In this document: one piece after another, positions 8,105 through 16,767 of the stretch
Position numbering within the stretch: position 1 is the first letter of the stretch
How the letters are laid out: the number at the start of each line of letters is the position of its first letter
NCBI GenBank assembly: GCA_027486845.1
Contig: JAIXOL010000068.1
Location: forward strand, 1 to 64,000
DNA from: Cytophagaceae bacterium
GTDB lineage: Bacteria > Bacteroidota > Bacteroidia > Cytophagales > Spirosomataceae
Reading direction: 5' to 3'
DNA length: 64,000 nt
The notes under the pieces: model-generated
The model's database searches: none
Told to the model about the DNA's origin: nothing
The model's input: the letters and a program-made list of their open reading frames with translations, nothing else
Made by a program: the position numbers and the translations under genes

Positions 8105-9160
8105 ATGAAATTGTTAAAAACTAACAAATTGGCATTTGGCCTAATATTAAGTTTTTCAATAGTGCTTTTAGCAACGCAAGAAAACTTCTCACAATCTGGA
8201 ATTTTCAGTAAAAAAAACCAACTCAATCAATATTCTACCGTAGGAATTGGCGGAGGCAGCTCTCACTATTTTGGTGATTTATCGCCTTATGGCTATTTCT
8301 ATTACGGCCTGATTACAACCGTAAGATGGAATGCTACCATTAATTATACTCGTCAGTTATCTCCACAAATAGCTGCTCGAGTGGGTTTTACTTGGGCAAG
8401 AATCGCTGGTGATGATTATACCTTTTCTCAGCGAAATATTGCTAAGTTTTCTCAACCATTTTTGAGAAATTTGCATTTTCGTAATGATATAAAAGAATTC
8501 ACCCTTACGGGACTTTTTAATTTATCACAACAATACAGTAAAGGCCCTCGAGGTAAAAGTTCAATAATGCCTTATAGCTTTATTGGTTTTGGTTTTTTTG
8601 CCCATAATCCACAAGCAAGAGACGTTGCAACCATTAACCCTACCAATGGAAATATATTATTAGGAGGTTGGACAAATCTAAGAGATAAACAAACTTCAGG
8701 ACAAGGCATTAACCCAACTTATCCGAAATCATACTCATTGATACAACCTGTTTTTCCGGTAGGTTTAGGAGTGAAAATCAAAATAAATGATAAATTTGAT
8801 TTAGGACTTGAGGGTGGATTTAGAATTACCCTATTTGATTATTTAGATGATGTGGGTAATAGTGACTACCCTGATCCAGCCGACCTAATAGCAGTTTCGC
8901 CATTAAGTCTTGCCTTTGCCAATCGTGCTGGAGAAGATTATTCAGCTTTTAATGGAGCAAGTAGAATAGCTCAATTTGTTGATATTGCTACAAATAAGCT
9001 TAATCTTACTCCACCAGGAACCCCCGCTAGTAATGGTTTGGCAGCATTCGGTTTTCCAAATTATGCAAGAGGGTCACGAAGACTGGATTCATACTTTACA
9101 AGTCAAATAACGCTAAACTATACTATTTCAAGCCAAGTAAAATGTCCGCCTATTAAATAA
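8105..9160 (+). CDS. DUF6089-family outer-membrane beta-barrel protein (first copy)
   Basis: This 351-residue protein has an N-terminal hydrophobic export segment (about 8-30) and then alternating beta-strand sequence rich in Gly, Tyr and Phe. The segment GGGSSHYFGDLS is typical of DUF6089 proteins, which lie next to uppS and bamA in many Bacteroidota. It ends in a strand followed by VKCPPIK; the paralogue downstream ends similarly in VHCPPRR. The precise function is unknown. Its place before BamA and Skp suggests a role linked to the outer membrane, perhaps as an assembly partner or scaffold; this is inference. Confidence 0.78.
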   Translation: MKLLKTNKLAFGLILSFSIVLLATQENFSQSGIFSKKNQLNQYSTVGIGGGSSHYFGDLSPYGYFYYGLITTVRWNATINYTRQLSPQIAARVGFTWARIAGDDYTFSQRNIAKFSQPFLRNLHFRNDIKEFTLTGLFNLSQQYSKGPRGKSSIMPYSFIGFGFFAHNPQARDVATINPTNGNILLGGWTNLRDKQTSGQGINPTYPKSYSLIQPVFPVGLGVKIKINDKFDLGLEGGFRITLFDYLDDVGNSDYPDPADLIAVSPLSLAFANRAGEDYSAFNGASRIAQFVDIATNKLNLTPPGTPASNGLAAFGFPNYARGSRRLDSYFTSQITLNYTISSQVKCPPIK

Positions 9161-9205
9161 ACCCACTACTACATATTCTATGTAAGCATTAAAAACTATT
9201 CCTTG

Positions 9206-9976
9206 ATGATTATTTATTATTCGATAGTAAGAAAGACTTTCTTCTTAATTTATCTATTTACGTTATCTTCAACTACCTATGCCCAAAGGTGGGAAGTGGG
9301 AGTTGGAGCCGGATTGTGCAATTACAAAGGAGATATTATGCCTTCTTTCAAACCTTTTGTTGCTCGACCTGCAGTGAGTACTTTTATGCGTATGAATTGG
9401 ACTCGCTCTGTTTCCTTTAAAGTACAAGGAATGTTCGGCGGAATTGCAGGTAATGATAAAGCCATAAAATCAGACCCCTATCATCAAGCAAGAGGGCATA
9501 GTTTTAATGCAATAATCCTAGAAGGAATAGGCCAAGTAGAATATAATTTCGCTAACTTTCGTACAACAGCATCAAGAATAGTAAATAACTGGACTCCATA
9601 CGTATTTGGTGGTTATGGCGGAACTGCTATCCAAACTAGAGCTAAACTTGTGAGCATTAATAATATTTCATACACAACAAGGTCAAGCCCTAACTTCTTG
9701 GCCTTAGGTATTGGATTTAAAAAAGAATGGAAAACCCAATGGAACTGGGGGATTGAATTTGGTTCCAGATGGACAAATACAGACCTAATTGATGCCGTAG
9801 GCTATAAAGACGGAATAGTTCAAATAGCCCCTAGCACTTCACCTCCTTCAATAGTTTTTCCATACTCATACCAAAAAAACCAAACGCCAGGTACAAAAGT
9901 CAACGATATGTATTATTATACAAACTTTTCTATCAGCTATTTATTCTACAAAGTACATTGTCCCCCTCGTCGATAA
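9206..9976 (+). CDS. DUF6089-family outer-membrane beta-barrel protein (second copy)
   Basis: This 256-residue paralogue of the preceding gene has a signal peptide ending in YAQ and a small barrel, with the segment GAGLCNYKGDI matching the first copy's GGGSSHYFGDL. I chose the ATG over the TTG immediately before it. The terminal strand ends in VHCPPRR, close to the VKCPPIK of the first copy, so a cysteine near the C-terminus is conserved between them. The gap to the first copy is 45 bases, so the two are probably co-transcribed. The role is unknown. Confidence 0.75.
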   Translation: MIIYYSIVRKTFFLIYLFTLSSTTYAQRWEVGVGAGLCNYKGDIMPSFKPFVARPAVSTFMRMNWTRSVSFKVQGMFGGIAGNDKAIKSDPYHQARGHSFNAIILEGIGQVEYNFANFRTTASRIVNNWTPYVFGGYGGTAIQTRAKLVSINNISYTTRSSPNFLALGIGFKKEWKTQWNWGIEFGSRWTNTDLIDAVGYKDGIVQIAPSTSPPSIVFPYSYQKNQTPGTKVNDMYYYTNFSISYLFYKVHCPPRR

Positions 9977-10094
9977 TCGACTTCAAAAACTAATTTTTAT
10001 AACATAAATTGTAACTTCATCTGCGTTTTTAGTATAAAAACTTTATAATCAGCTACAATTCATTAAAAATTTATCAAACACCGTTCTTTTTTTC

Positions 10095-10102
10095 TACCTT
10101 TG
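10095..10102 (+). promoter_or_regulatory. Candidate -7 element for the uppS-bamA operon
   Basis: TACCTTTG followed by C-A is a close match to the Bacteroidota -7 consensus and lies 47 bases before the uppS start, after a 173-base spacer. No TTTG is seen at the -33 position. Confidence 0.5.
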
Positions 10103-10149
10103 CAATCCTTTTTGCACTAATCGTTAAATAAAGTGCTGATAATTTATTA

Positions 10150-10905
10150 ATGTTAATTGATTTACCAGTGAAAGAAAACATTGATTTAGGCAATTTACCT
10201 GCTCATATAGCCGTTATTATGGACGGTAACGGGCGTTGGGCAAAACAACAAGGTGCAATGCGAATATTCGGGCATCACCATGGAGTTAAATCAGTGCGAG
10301 ATACTGTTGAAGGTTGTGTAGAGTTGGGCGTAAAATATCTTACATTATATACTTTTTCTACCGAAAACTGGAATCGCCCTAAATTAGAAGTTGATGGAAT
10401 CATGCAGCTATTGGTAAAAACAATTGCTGAAGAAGTTCCTGAATTGCATAAAAACAATGTTAGAGTCAAAACAATAGGCAATCTTAATAGTCTTCCGGCA
10501 TCGGCACGTAAGAAAATGATGGATGCTGTTGAATTAACAAAAAACAATACTGGTTTAACTCTAATTTTGGCTTTAAGTTATAGCGGTAAATGGGAAATTG
10601 TACAAGCAACTAAGCAGATTGCAACGAAAATTAAAACTGGTGAACTCGCTGTCGAAGATATTTCTGAAAATGTATTTTCACAATATTTGGCAACTGAAGA
10701 TGCTCCCGATGTGGATTTAATGATTCGAACAGGTGGCGACCATCGAATCAGCAATTATCTACTTTGGCAATTGGCTTATGCGGAATTATATTTTATGGAC
10801 GATTTGTTTTGGCCAGAATTTCGCAAAAATCACTTGTTTGAAGCAATAGCATCGTATCAAAACCGTGAAAGACGTTTCGGCAAAACCAGTGAGCAAATAA
10901 AGTAA
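10150..10905 (+). CDS. uppS: Isoprenyl transferase (undecaprenyl diphosphate synthase)
   Basis: This 251-residue cis-prenyltransferase makes the C55 lipid carrier for peptidoglycan and surface polysaccharides from farnesyl diphosphate and isopentenyl diphosphate. The pyrophosphate-binding MDGNGRWA is at 24-31, FSTENWNRP at 69-77, and the C-terminal block RTGGDHRISNYLLWQ at 193-207 is followed by AYAELYF with the metal-binding glutamate E212. The block reads G-G-D where the E. coli enzyme, as I remember it, has G-G-E; this is a conservative change. Its place just before bamA is common in Bacteroidota. The likely cellular site is the inner face of the cytoplasmic membrane. Confidence 0.95.
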   Translation: MLIDLPVKENIDLGNLPAHIAVIMDGNGRWAKQQGAMRIFGHHHGVKSVRDTVEGCVELGVKYLTLYTFSTENWNRPKLEVDGIMQLLVKTIAEEVPELHKNNVRVKTIGNLNSLPASARKKMMDAVELTKNNTGLTLILALSYSGKWEIVQATKQIATKIKTGELAVEDISENVFSQYLATEDAPDVDLMIRTGGDHRISNYLLWQLAYAELYFMDDLFWPEFRKNHLFEAIASYQNRERRFGKTSEQIK

Positions 10906-10984
10906 ATTAGAAATTGAGCTTTTTAAATTTATATATACAATCGAAGCGTTCCTCAAATAGATTTTTCTGATATCTTATTATATT

Positions 10985-13588
10985 ATGCGTATCCAAAAGT
11001 TACTTTCTTTTCTTATTTTACTGCTTGTTACCACCAATGCCATAGCACAATTCCCTTTGGGGCTGGGTCGTAAATACGACCAACCAAAAGATGCTGCTGT
11101 CAGCTATGAACGACCAAAAGAATATACTATTTCTAAAATCTCGGTAAGTGGCGTAAAATTCTTAGATCCCAATACACTTATCTCGGTGTCAGGTCTAAAC
11201 ATCAACGATAAAATCAGTATCCCAGGCGAGCGTATTAGTACAGCCATTCGTCGTTTGATGGAGCAAGGTATTATCGAAGATGTTGCAATTAATATTACCA
11301 AAGTAGAATTAGATAAAGTTGAACTAGATATTCGCCTTCGTGAGCGTCCACGTCTCAATAAATTTGTTTTTAAGGGAATCCGTAAAGGCGAAATTGATGC
11401 TGTAAGCGAAAAAGTAAAAGCAAATAAAGGTAAAGTAATCACAGATGCCTTAATCAAAAATATTCAGCTAACCATCAAGCGTGTTTATATCGAAAAAGGT
11501 TTCTTGAACACTAATGTTCAGATAAAGCAAATTTCGGATACAATTAGAGCAAACAATGCTGCTTTAATCGTTACTATTGATAAAAAGAGTAAAGTGAAAA
11601 TTGATGATATTCAATTAGTTGGTGTGACAGAATTGCCTGACTACAAGGTTTTATCAAAGCTAAAAGGCACAAAAATCAAAGCACCACTACGTATTTTCAC
11701 GCCATCGAAATTTATTCCGAAAAAGTTTGAAGAAGACAAAGAGAAAATTGTAGAATTTTATAATAAAAAGGGATACCGTGATGCTCAAGTAACTTCTGAC
11801 TCAGTGATTTCAACCGATGGTAATAATATTAGGTTGATAATTAACATCAACGAAGGAACTCGTTTTTATTACAGAAATATCACTTGGACAGGTAATTATC
11901 TACGTAAAACCAAAGATTTAGAAACAATCCTCGCCGTAAAGAAAGGTGATGTTTATAATCCAGAAGACCTTAATAAAAAAATAAACGGAATTCCTCAAGG
12001 CGATGTTAGCTCGGCCTACATGGATGATGGTTATTTGTTTTTCCAATGCGAGCCAATTGAAATAGCGGTTGAAGGCGACTCTATCGACATCGAAATGCGT
12101 ATACGTGAAGGAAAACAAGCAACAATCAACCGTATTATTTTAAACGGAAATACCAAAACTAGTGACCACGTTGTAATGCGTGAACTTTTGACTCGCCCAG
12201 GACAAAAATTCAGCAAAACCGACCTTATCGAAACGCAGCAAACTCTTTCAAGATTAGGCTATTTCGACCCACAAAAAATCGAACCTAAACCTGTCCCACA
12301 AGCCGACGGGACAGTCGATATCGAATATAACGTAGAAGAAAAGCCGAGTGATAATATTGAGCTTTCAGGCGGTTGGGGTGGTCTTCAAGGCTTTGTTGGT
12401 ACTTTCGGAGTTGTTTTCAATAACTTTTCGGCAAGAAACATTAACAATCTTAAAAAATGGAAACCACTTCCTGCGGGTGATGGTCAGCGTCTAGCTCTAA
12501 GATTACAAGCTAGTGGACGTTTCTACCAAACTTATTCATTATCATTTACGGAGCCTTGGCTCGGTGGAAAAAAACCAAACTCATTTGCGGTAAGTATTTT
12601 CCATACATCCTCTGATAATAGAGGTTACCAAAGGGCTTTAGAGCGTCAGTATGGAGCAAATGCAGCTCTTTTCGGTGGCGGACTTGGTGGTTTTAATACG
12701 GGTTTCTTTAAAAATACTGGTGGTTCAATTACTTATGGTAAACGTCTAAACTGGCCTGATAGAAATTTTAGTTTCAATGCATCGCTTTCTTACCAAAGAT
12801 ATAATGTTGATAACAGTTTCTTTATTCCAGGCTTTCAGAAAGGGGTTGCCAATGACCTTTCAATGGCATTCGTTTTATCAAGATATAGCTTAGACAACCC
12901 ACAGTTTACACGTTCGGGTTCTCAATTTACCTTAAATGCAACCTTTAATCCGCCTTATTCATTGTTTAGAGAAACTCCAGTAATTGATAAATTCAAATGG
13001 ATTGAAGGACATAAATGGATGTTTGACGGCGATTGGTACGTTCCTGTTGTTGGAAAACTCGTTTTCCACGCAAAGGCAAACATGGGTTTCTTGGGTAAAT
13101 ATAGCCAAAGTGCAGATTTTAGTCCATTTGGAAGATTTATCTTAGGTGGTGCTGGTATGGGTATGCAAAACTCAATGAACGTAGGTGCTGACTTGATTGG
13201 ATTGAGGGGCTACGATGAAGGTGTTGTCAGAGAATTATCTTATGATGAAGCTGAGAAACTACGTACAAGTGATGGCAGCGTAACTCTCAGTCGCTTAGGA
13301 GGTATTGTTTACAGTAAATATGCTTCTGAATTACGTTATCCAGTATCATTAAATCCACAAGCAACCATTTTCGTTTTGGCTTTTGCTGAAGCAGGAAATA
13401 GTTGGGGAAGTTACAAAGATTTCAACCCATTCAAACTCCGTCGTACGGCAGGTATTGGAGCGAGAATCTTTATGCCAGCGTTCGGTTTGATTGGTCTTGA
13501 CTTCGGAAAAGGCTTCGACCCAATTCCTGGAATTTCGAATCGTGGTTTGAAATCATTTACCTTTAGTATCGGTCAGCAAATTCGTTAA
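10985..13588 (+). CDS. bamA: Outer membrane protein assembly factor BamA
   Basis: This 867-residue protein has a signal peptide of about 22 residues, a run of POTRA domains (about 45-430, probably five) and a C-terminal 16-stranded Omp85 barrel (about 450-867). The central features visible are the repeated POTRA patterns (GVKFLDPNTL, GNTKTSDHVVMRELLTRPG) and the barrel segments GLRGYDEG and GIGARIFMPAFGLIGLDFG. It folds beta-barrel proteins into the outer membrane. It is followed by two skp genes, whose products would deliver clients to it. Length is within the usual 800-900 range. Confidence 0.96.
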   Translation: MRIQKLLSFLILLLVTTNAIAQFPLGLGRKYDQPKDAAVSYERPKEYTISKISVSGVKFLDPNTLISVSGLNINDKISIPGERISTAIRRLMEQGIIEDVAINITKVELDKVELDIRLRERPRLNKFVFKGIRKGEIDAVSEKVKANKGKVITDALIKNIQLTIKRVYIEKGFLNTNVQIKQISDTIRANNAALIVTIDKKSKVKIDDIQLVGVTELPDYKVLSKLKGTKIKAPLRIFTPSKFIPKKFEEDKEKIVEFYNKKGYRDAQVTSDSVISTDGNNIRLIININEGTRFYYRNITWTGNYLRKTKDLETILAVKKGDVYNPEDLNKKINGIPQGDVSSAYMDDGYLFFQCEPIEIAVEGDSIDIEMRIREGKQATINRIILNGNTKTSDHVVMRELLTRPGQKFSKTDLIETQQTLSRLGYFDPQKIEPKPVPQADGTVDIEYNVEEKPSDNIELSGGWGGLQGFVGTFGVVFNNFSARNINNLKKWKPLPAGDGQRLALRLQASGRFYQTYSLSFTEPWLGGKKPNSFAVSIFHTSSDNRGYQRALERQYGANAALFGGGLGGFNTGFFKNTGGSITYGKRLNWPDRNFSFNASLSYQRYNVDNSFFIPGFQKGVANDLSMAFVLSRYSLDNPQFTRSGSQFTLNATFNPPYSLFRETPVIDKFKWIEGHKWMFDGDWYVPVVGKLVFHAKANMGFLGKYSQSADFSPFGRFILGGAGMGMQNSMNVGADLIGLRGYDEGVVRELSYDEAEKLRTSDGSVTLSRLGGIVYSKYASELRYPVSLNPQATIFVLAFAEAGNSWGSYKDFNPFKLRRTAGIGARIFMPAFGLIGLDFGKGFDPIPGISNRGLKSFTFSIGQQIR

Positions 13589-13627
13589 AAACCATCAGCA
13601 AATGTTAAATATCTGTTAATGTTATAA

Positions 13628-13635
13628 TAATTTTG
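13628..13635 (+). promoter_or_regulatory. Candidate -7 element for the skp pair
   Basis: TAATTTTG lies in the 154-base spacer after bamA, 107 bases before the first skp gene. A weak GGTTG/CAACC hairpin follows at about 13678-13694. An internal promoter would let the chaperones be made apart from bamA. Confidence 0.35.
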
Positions 13636-13742
13636 TATATATCATACGTTAGTAAGGTTAAAATACAAAACATAAAAGGTTGTTTTAGTCAACCATTAAA
13701 TAAAAAACATTCAATAATTTACTCATTGAAAATTTTTTTTGA

Positions 13743-14300
13743 ATGAAAAAAACAATATTTTTATTATTTTTGACACTTGTTTGTGTAAAAAGCTTTGCTC
13801 AAAAGTTCGGATACATTGATTCTGAGTTCATTACAAGCAAAATGCCTGAGTATAAAAAAGCCCAAGAGGATATGGATAAGTACTCCGAAAAATGGGTGGC
13901 TGATGTTCAAATAAAGTATTCGGAGTTAGAAAAAATGCGTCAACAGTTTCAGCAAGAAGAGATTTTGCTAACAGCAGAAATGAAGCGAGAACGTCAGAAG
14001 AACATTGACGATAAAGAAGCCGAACTAAAAGAATTGAACAATAAAGTCTTTGGAATGAACGGTCTATTATTTCTGAAAAAGAAAGAAATAATGAAGTCAA
14101 TCCTTGATGATATTTACAAGGCTTGTGAAAAAGTGGCTCGACAAAAACAATTAATGTTTATTTTTGATAAAGCATCAGATATGAGCATGATTTACACTGA
14201 CCCACGTCACGATTACACTGATTATGTAATGGAAGCCTTAGGGATTTCGTTGAAAGAAGATAAAAATCAAAATAACCAAGTAACCAAACCAAAAAAATAA
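13743..14300 (+). CDS. OmpH/Skp family periplasmic chaperone (first copy)
   Basis: This 185-residue protein has a signal peptide ending in SFAQ, then the typical OmpH opening 'K-F-G-Y-I-D-S-E-F-I', followed by long charged helices (about 35-115) forming the tentacle-like coiled coil. Skp trimers hold unfolded outer-membrane proteins in the periplasm on the way to BamA. The last 20 residues are polar and probably disordered. It is 8 bases before the second copy, so the two are co-transcribed. Confidence 0.9.
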   Translation: MKKTIFLLFLTLVCVKSFAQKFGYIDSEFITSKMPEYKKAQEDMDKYSEKWVADVQIKYSELEKMRQQFQQEEILLTAEMKRERQKNIDDKEAELKELNNKVFGMNGLLFLKKKEIMKSILDDIYKACEKVARQKQLMFIFDKASDMSMIYTDPRHDYTDYVMEALGISLKEDKNQNNQVTKPKK

Positions 14301-14308
14301 GTATAAAG

Positions 14309-14887
14309 ATGAAGACAAAATTTTTCGCCGCAATTATCACGGCTCTAATGTTTGTTGGTATGGCAAATGCCCAAACTACAAAAATTGGATATACCAACGT
14401 TGACTATATCCTCAACAATCTCCCTGATGCAAAAGATATTGAAAATAAATTGAAAACTGAAAAAGCTCAATATGACAAGCTTTTGCAAGATAAAATTGCG
14501 GCCTTTCAAGGAAAATATGAAGATTATCAAAAAAATGGTGCAACAATGTCAGCAGTAATCAAAGCTGATCGTGAAAAAGAATTACAATCAGGTCAAACAG
14601 CTATCCAAGAATTCCAACAAAACTCTGAAACTGCTTTGCAACAAAAACAACAACAATTGTTGGCTCCAGTTTTAGAGAAAATCGACAAAACTGTAAAAGA
14701 AGTAGCTAAAGAAGCTGGTTATACTTACGTTTTCAATACAGATGCTGGCCCTGGTACAACTCCAATTCTTTTGGTTGCTCCAGATGCTGATAACATTTCT
14801 GATTTGGTATTCAAAAAATTGGGCGTTACACCTCCTGCAAAAACAGCAGCGGCAACTCCAGCTCCGACAGCAGCACCTAAAAAGTAA
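14309..14887 (+). CDS. OmpH/Skp family periplasmic chaperone (second copy)
   Basis: This 192-residue protein has a signal peptide ending in ANAQ, the conserved 'K-I-G-Y-T-N-V-D-Y-I' strand, and a Gln- and Lys-rich coiled coil (about 45-125). Unlike its neighbour it ends in an Ala/Pro/Thr-rich tail. Two tandem but diverged skp genes after bamA are frequent in Bacteroidota; a division of labour between them is inferred. A strong intrinsic terminator follows. Confidence 0.92.
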   Translation: MKTKFFAAIITALMFVGMANAQTTKIGYTNVDYILNNLPDAKDIENKLKTEKAQYDKLLQDKIAAFQGKYEDYQKNGATMSAVIKADREKELQSGQTAIQEFQQNSETALQQKQQQLLAPVLEKIDKTVKEVAKEAGYTYVFNTDAGPGTTPILLVAPDADNISDLVFKKLGVTPPAKTAAATPAPTAAPKK

Positions 14888-14910
14888 TTGCTACAAAAAG
14901 TATAAAAAAA

Positions 14911-14942
14911 CTGCAAAGATTGATTAATCTTTGCAGTTTTTT
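14911..14942 (+). terminator. Intrinsic terminator after the skp genes
   Basis: An 11-pair perfect stem (CTGCAAAGATT with AATCTTTGCAG, loop GATT) is followed by six T. It closes the nadK-bamA-skp gene run. Confidence 0.9.
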
Positions 14943-14960
14943 CGTTTAATTTAAATACTT

Positions 14961-14994
14961 AGACAAAAGACACGAGACAAAGATTCGAGATAAG
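14961..14994 (+). repeat. Degenerate GAGACAA-type short repeat
   Basis: About four degenerate copies of a 7-9 base word (AGACAAA, AGACACG, AGACAAA, CGAGATA) lie in the 273-base spacer between convergent genes. A similar patch is at 60810-60837. The rest of the spacer shows nothing else. Confidence 0.5.
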
Positions 14995-15160
14995 TAACTT
15001 ACTACAAATTATTTATGTCTTTTCAATTTATTGATTTATTCTGTCCCATTACTTAGTTTATCTTTTTGATAAAACTTATTAATGATTAGTATTTTATAAA
15101 CTTTGTTTTACAAGTGCAAATGCTCGAAAAATAGATTCAATCATTTGCACTTGTAGCCAT

Positions 15161-16723
15161 TTATTTTTTCAGTTCTCCGTCAACTAATCGCCAAATATTC
15201 AGTGGATTATCGACTTTCAGTTCATCAACCAATAAGCTATCAGGAAAATTCTGATAACAAACTGGTCGTGTAAAACGTGTAATGGCCATCGTTCCGACCG
15301 AAGTACTTCTCGAATCGGTTGTCGCTGGGAAAGGCCCACCATGCACCATTGCATGCGAAACCTCCACTCCTGTCGGGAAACCATTAATCAAGATTCTACC
15401 AACTTTCTGTTCCAAAATTTCTATTAAATCGGCATATTCAGCCAAATCTTCGGGCGTTCCATGAACAGTTGCCGTTAGGTGCCCTGTTAGGCTTTGAGCG
15501 GCTACTAGTAATTCATCTTTTGTATTGGCTTCAACTACCAAACTTGTTGGTCCAAAAATTTCTTCTGATAAATGAGGGTTTTGCGTAAAATCCTCAATCG
15601 AAGCATGAAAAATTATAGGTTCTACGGCAGTCAAACCTTCGGGTGCCTTTCCTACACCAATCACTTTTGTATAATTTTTAGTATTTTCAATGCCTCTCAT
15701 ATATGCATCCCGTATGCCAGTTGTGAGCATTACACCTCCCGTACTAATGTTGGTATTCTGTTCGATAGCTACGATAAATGCTTCATTTTTTTGTAATAAA
15801 AGCATTCCTGGGTTTGTACAAAACTGCCCAACGCCCAAAGTAACCGAACTCACAAAGTTCTGGGCAAGCGTCGCTCCATTTGCATCAAGGATGCGAGGCA
15901 ATATAAATACTGGATTTACACTTCCCATCTCGGCATAAACTGGAATCGGTTCGGGGCGAGCGGCAGCAGCATCATAAAGTGCTTTTCCTCCTTTGTACGA
16001 ACCGGTAAAACCAATAGCTTTTATATTTGGGTGTTTTACCAGTGCCAAACCTATTTCGTGTCCATCATCAAATAATAATGAGAAAACCCCATCAGGCATA
16101 TTGGTTGCAGCGGCAGCTTTTTGAATGGCTTTTCCCACAAGTTCAGATGTACCTAAATGTGCAGGGTGTGCTTTAAAAATAACAGGGCAACCAGCCGCCA
16201 ATGCTGAGGCTGTATCGCCACCTGCTACCGAAAACGCCAATGGAAAATTACTCGCACCAAAAACTCCAACAACGCCAAGCGGCCGCTCAACCGAACGAAT
16301 ATCAGGGCGTGGTAATGGTTGACGGTCAGGCAATGCGGTATCAATTCGTGCATTTACCCACGAACCGTCTCTTAACAGTTGAGCAAACAAACGAAGCTGT
16401 CCAGTTGTTCGTCCACGCTCGCCCATTGCACGACCTTGCGGAAGTCCAGATTCGGCTATGTATCTTTCGATGAGTGCGTCGCCCAAATTTTCTATTTCTT
16501 CGGCAATTTTCTCCAAAAACTCGGCTTTTTGTTTTCCTGATTGTTTTCTGTAAATCTGAAAAGCTTTTTCGGCTTTTTGGGCAGCAAGGCTTAATTCGTC
16601 AACAGTAGCTTTATAAAACAATGGAGCGAGTGTCTCGCCATTGGCTGGATTGATGGCTTGAATAGCTACCGTTCCTTCCGAAAAAGTTTCAAAACCAATA
16701 ATATTTCTTCCTGTAAGTTGCAT
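15161..16723 (-). CDS. NADP-type aldehyde dehydrogenase, probable 2,5-dioxovalerate (2-oxoglutarate semialdehyde) dehydrogenase
   Basis: This 520-residue aldehyde dehydrogenase has the catalytic cysteine C302 in GQFCTNPG and the general-base glutamate E265 in YAEMGSVNPVF, with the cofactor segment GFTGS at 238-242. The M-G-S-V-N-P form and the length match 2-oxoglutarate semialdehyde dehydrogenases, which finish non-phosphorylative pentose and hydroxyproline breakdown by making 2-oxoglutarate. The upstream same-strand gene encodes a KdaD-like dehydratase that would supply exactly this substrate, 44 bases away. I am sure of the family and fairly sure of the substrate. Confidence 0.88.
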   Translation of the reverse strand: MQLTGRNIIGFETFSEGTVAIQAINPANGETLAPLFYKATVDELSLAAQKAEKAFQIYRKQSGKQKAEFLEKIAEEIENLGDALIERYIAESGLPQGRAMGERGRTTGQLRLFAQLLRDGSWVNARIDTALPDRQPLPRPDIRSVERPLGVVGVFGASNFPLAFSVAGGDTASALAAGCPVIFKAHPAHLGTSELVGKAIQKAAAATNMPDGVFSLLFDDGHEIGLALVKHPNIKAIGFTGSYKGGKALYDAAAARPEPIPVYAEMGSVNPVFILPRILDANGATLAQNFVSSVTLGVGQFCTNPGMLLLQKNEAFIVAIEQNTNISTGGVMLTTGIRDAYMRGIENTKNYTKVIGVGKAPEGLTAVEPIIFHASIEDFTQNPHLSEEIFGPTSLVVEANTKDELLVAAQSLTGHLTATVHGTPEDLAEYADLIEILEQKVGRILINGFPTGVEVSHAMVHGGPFPATTDSRSTSVGTMAITRFTRPVCYQNFPDSLLVDELKVDNPLNIWRLVDGELKK

Positions 16724-16767
16724 TTATGGGGCTAATAATGAGTTTAAAATTAGAGTAAATGTTAAAA

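Noticed and set aside
11104-11457. Antisense open frame of 117 codons inside bamA
   Set aside because: It lies wholly within the POTRA region of bamA and gives a Ser/Leu-rich translation without motifs.
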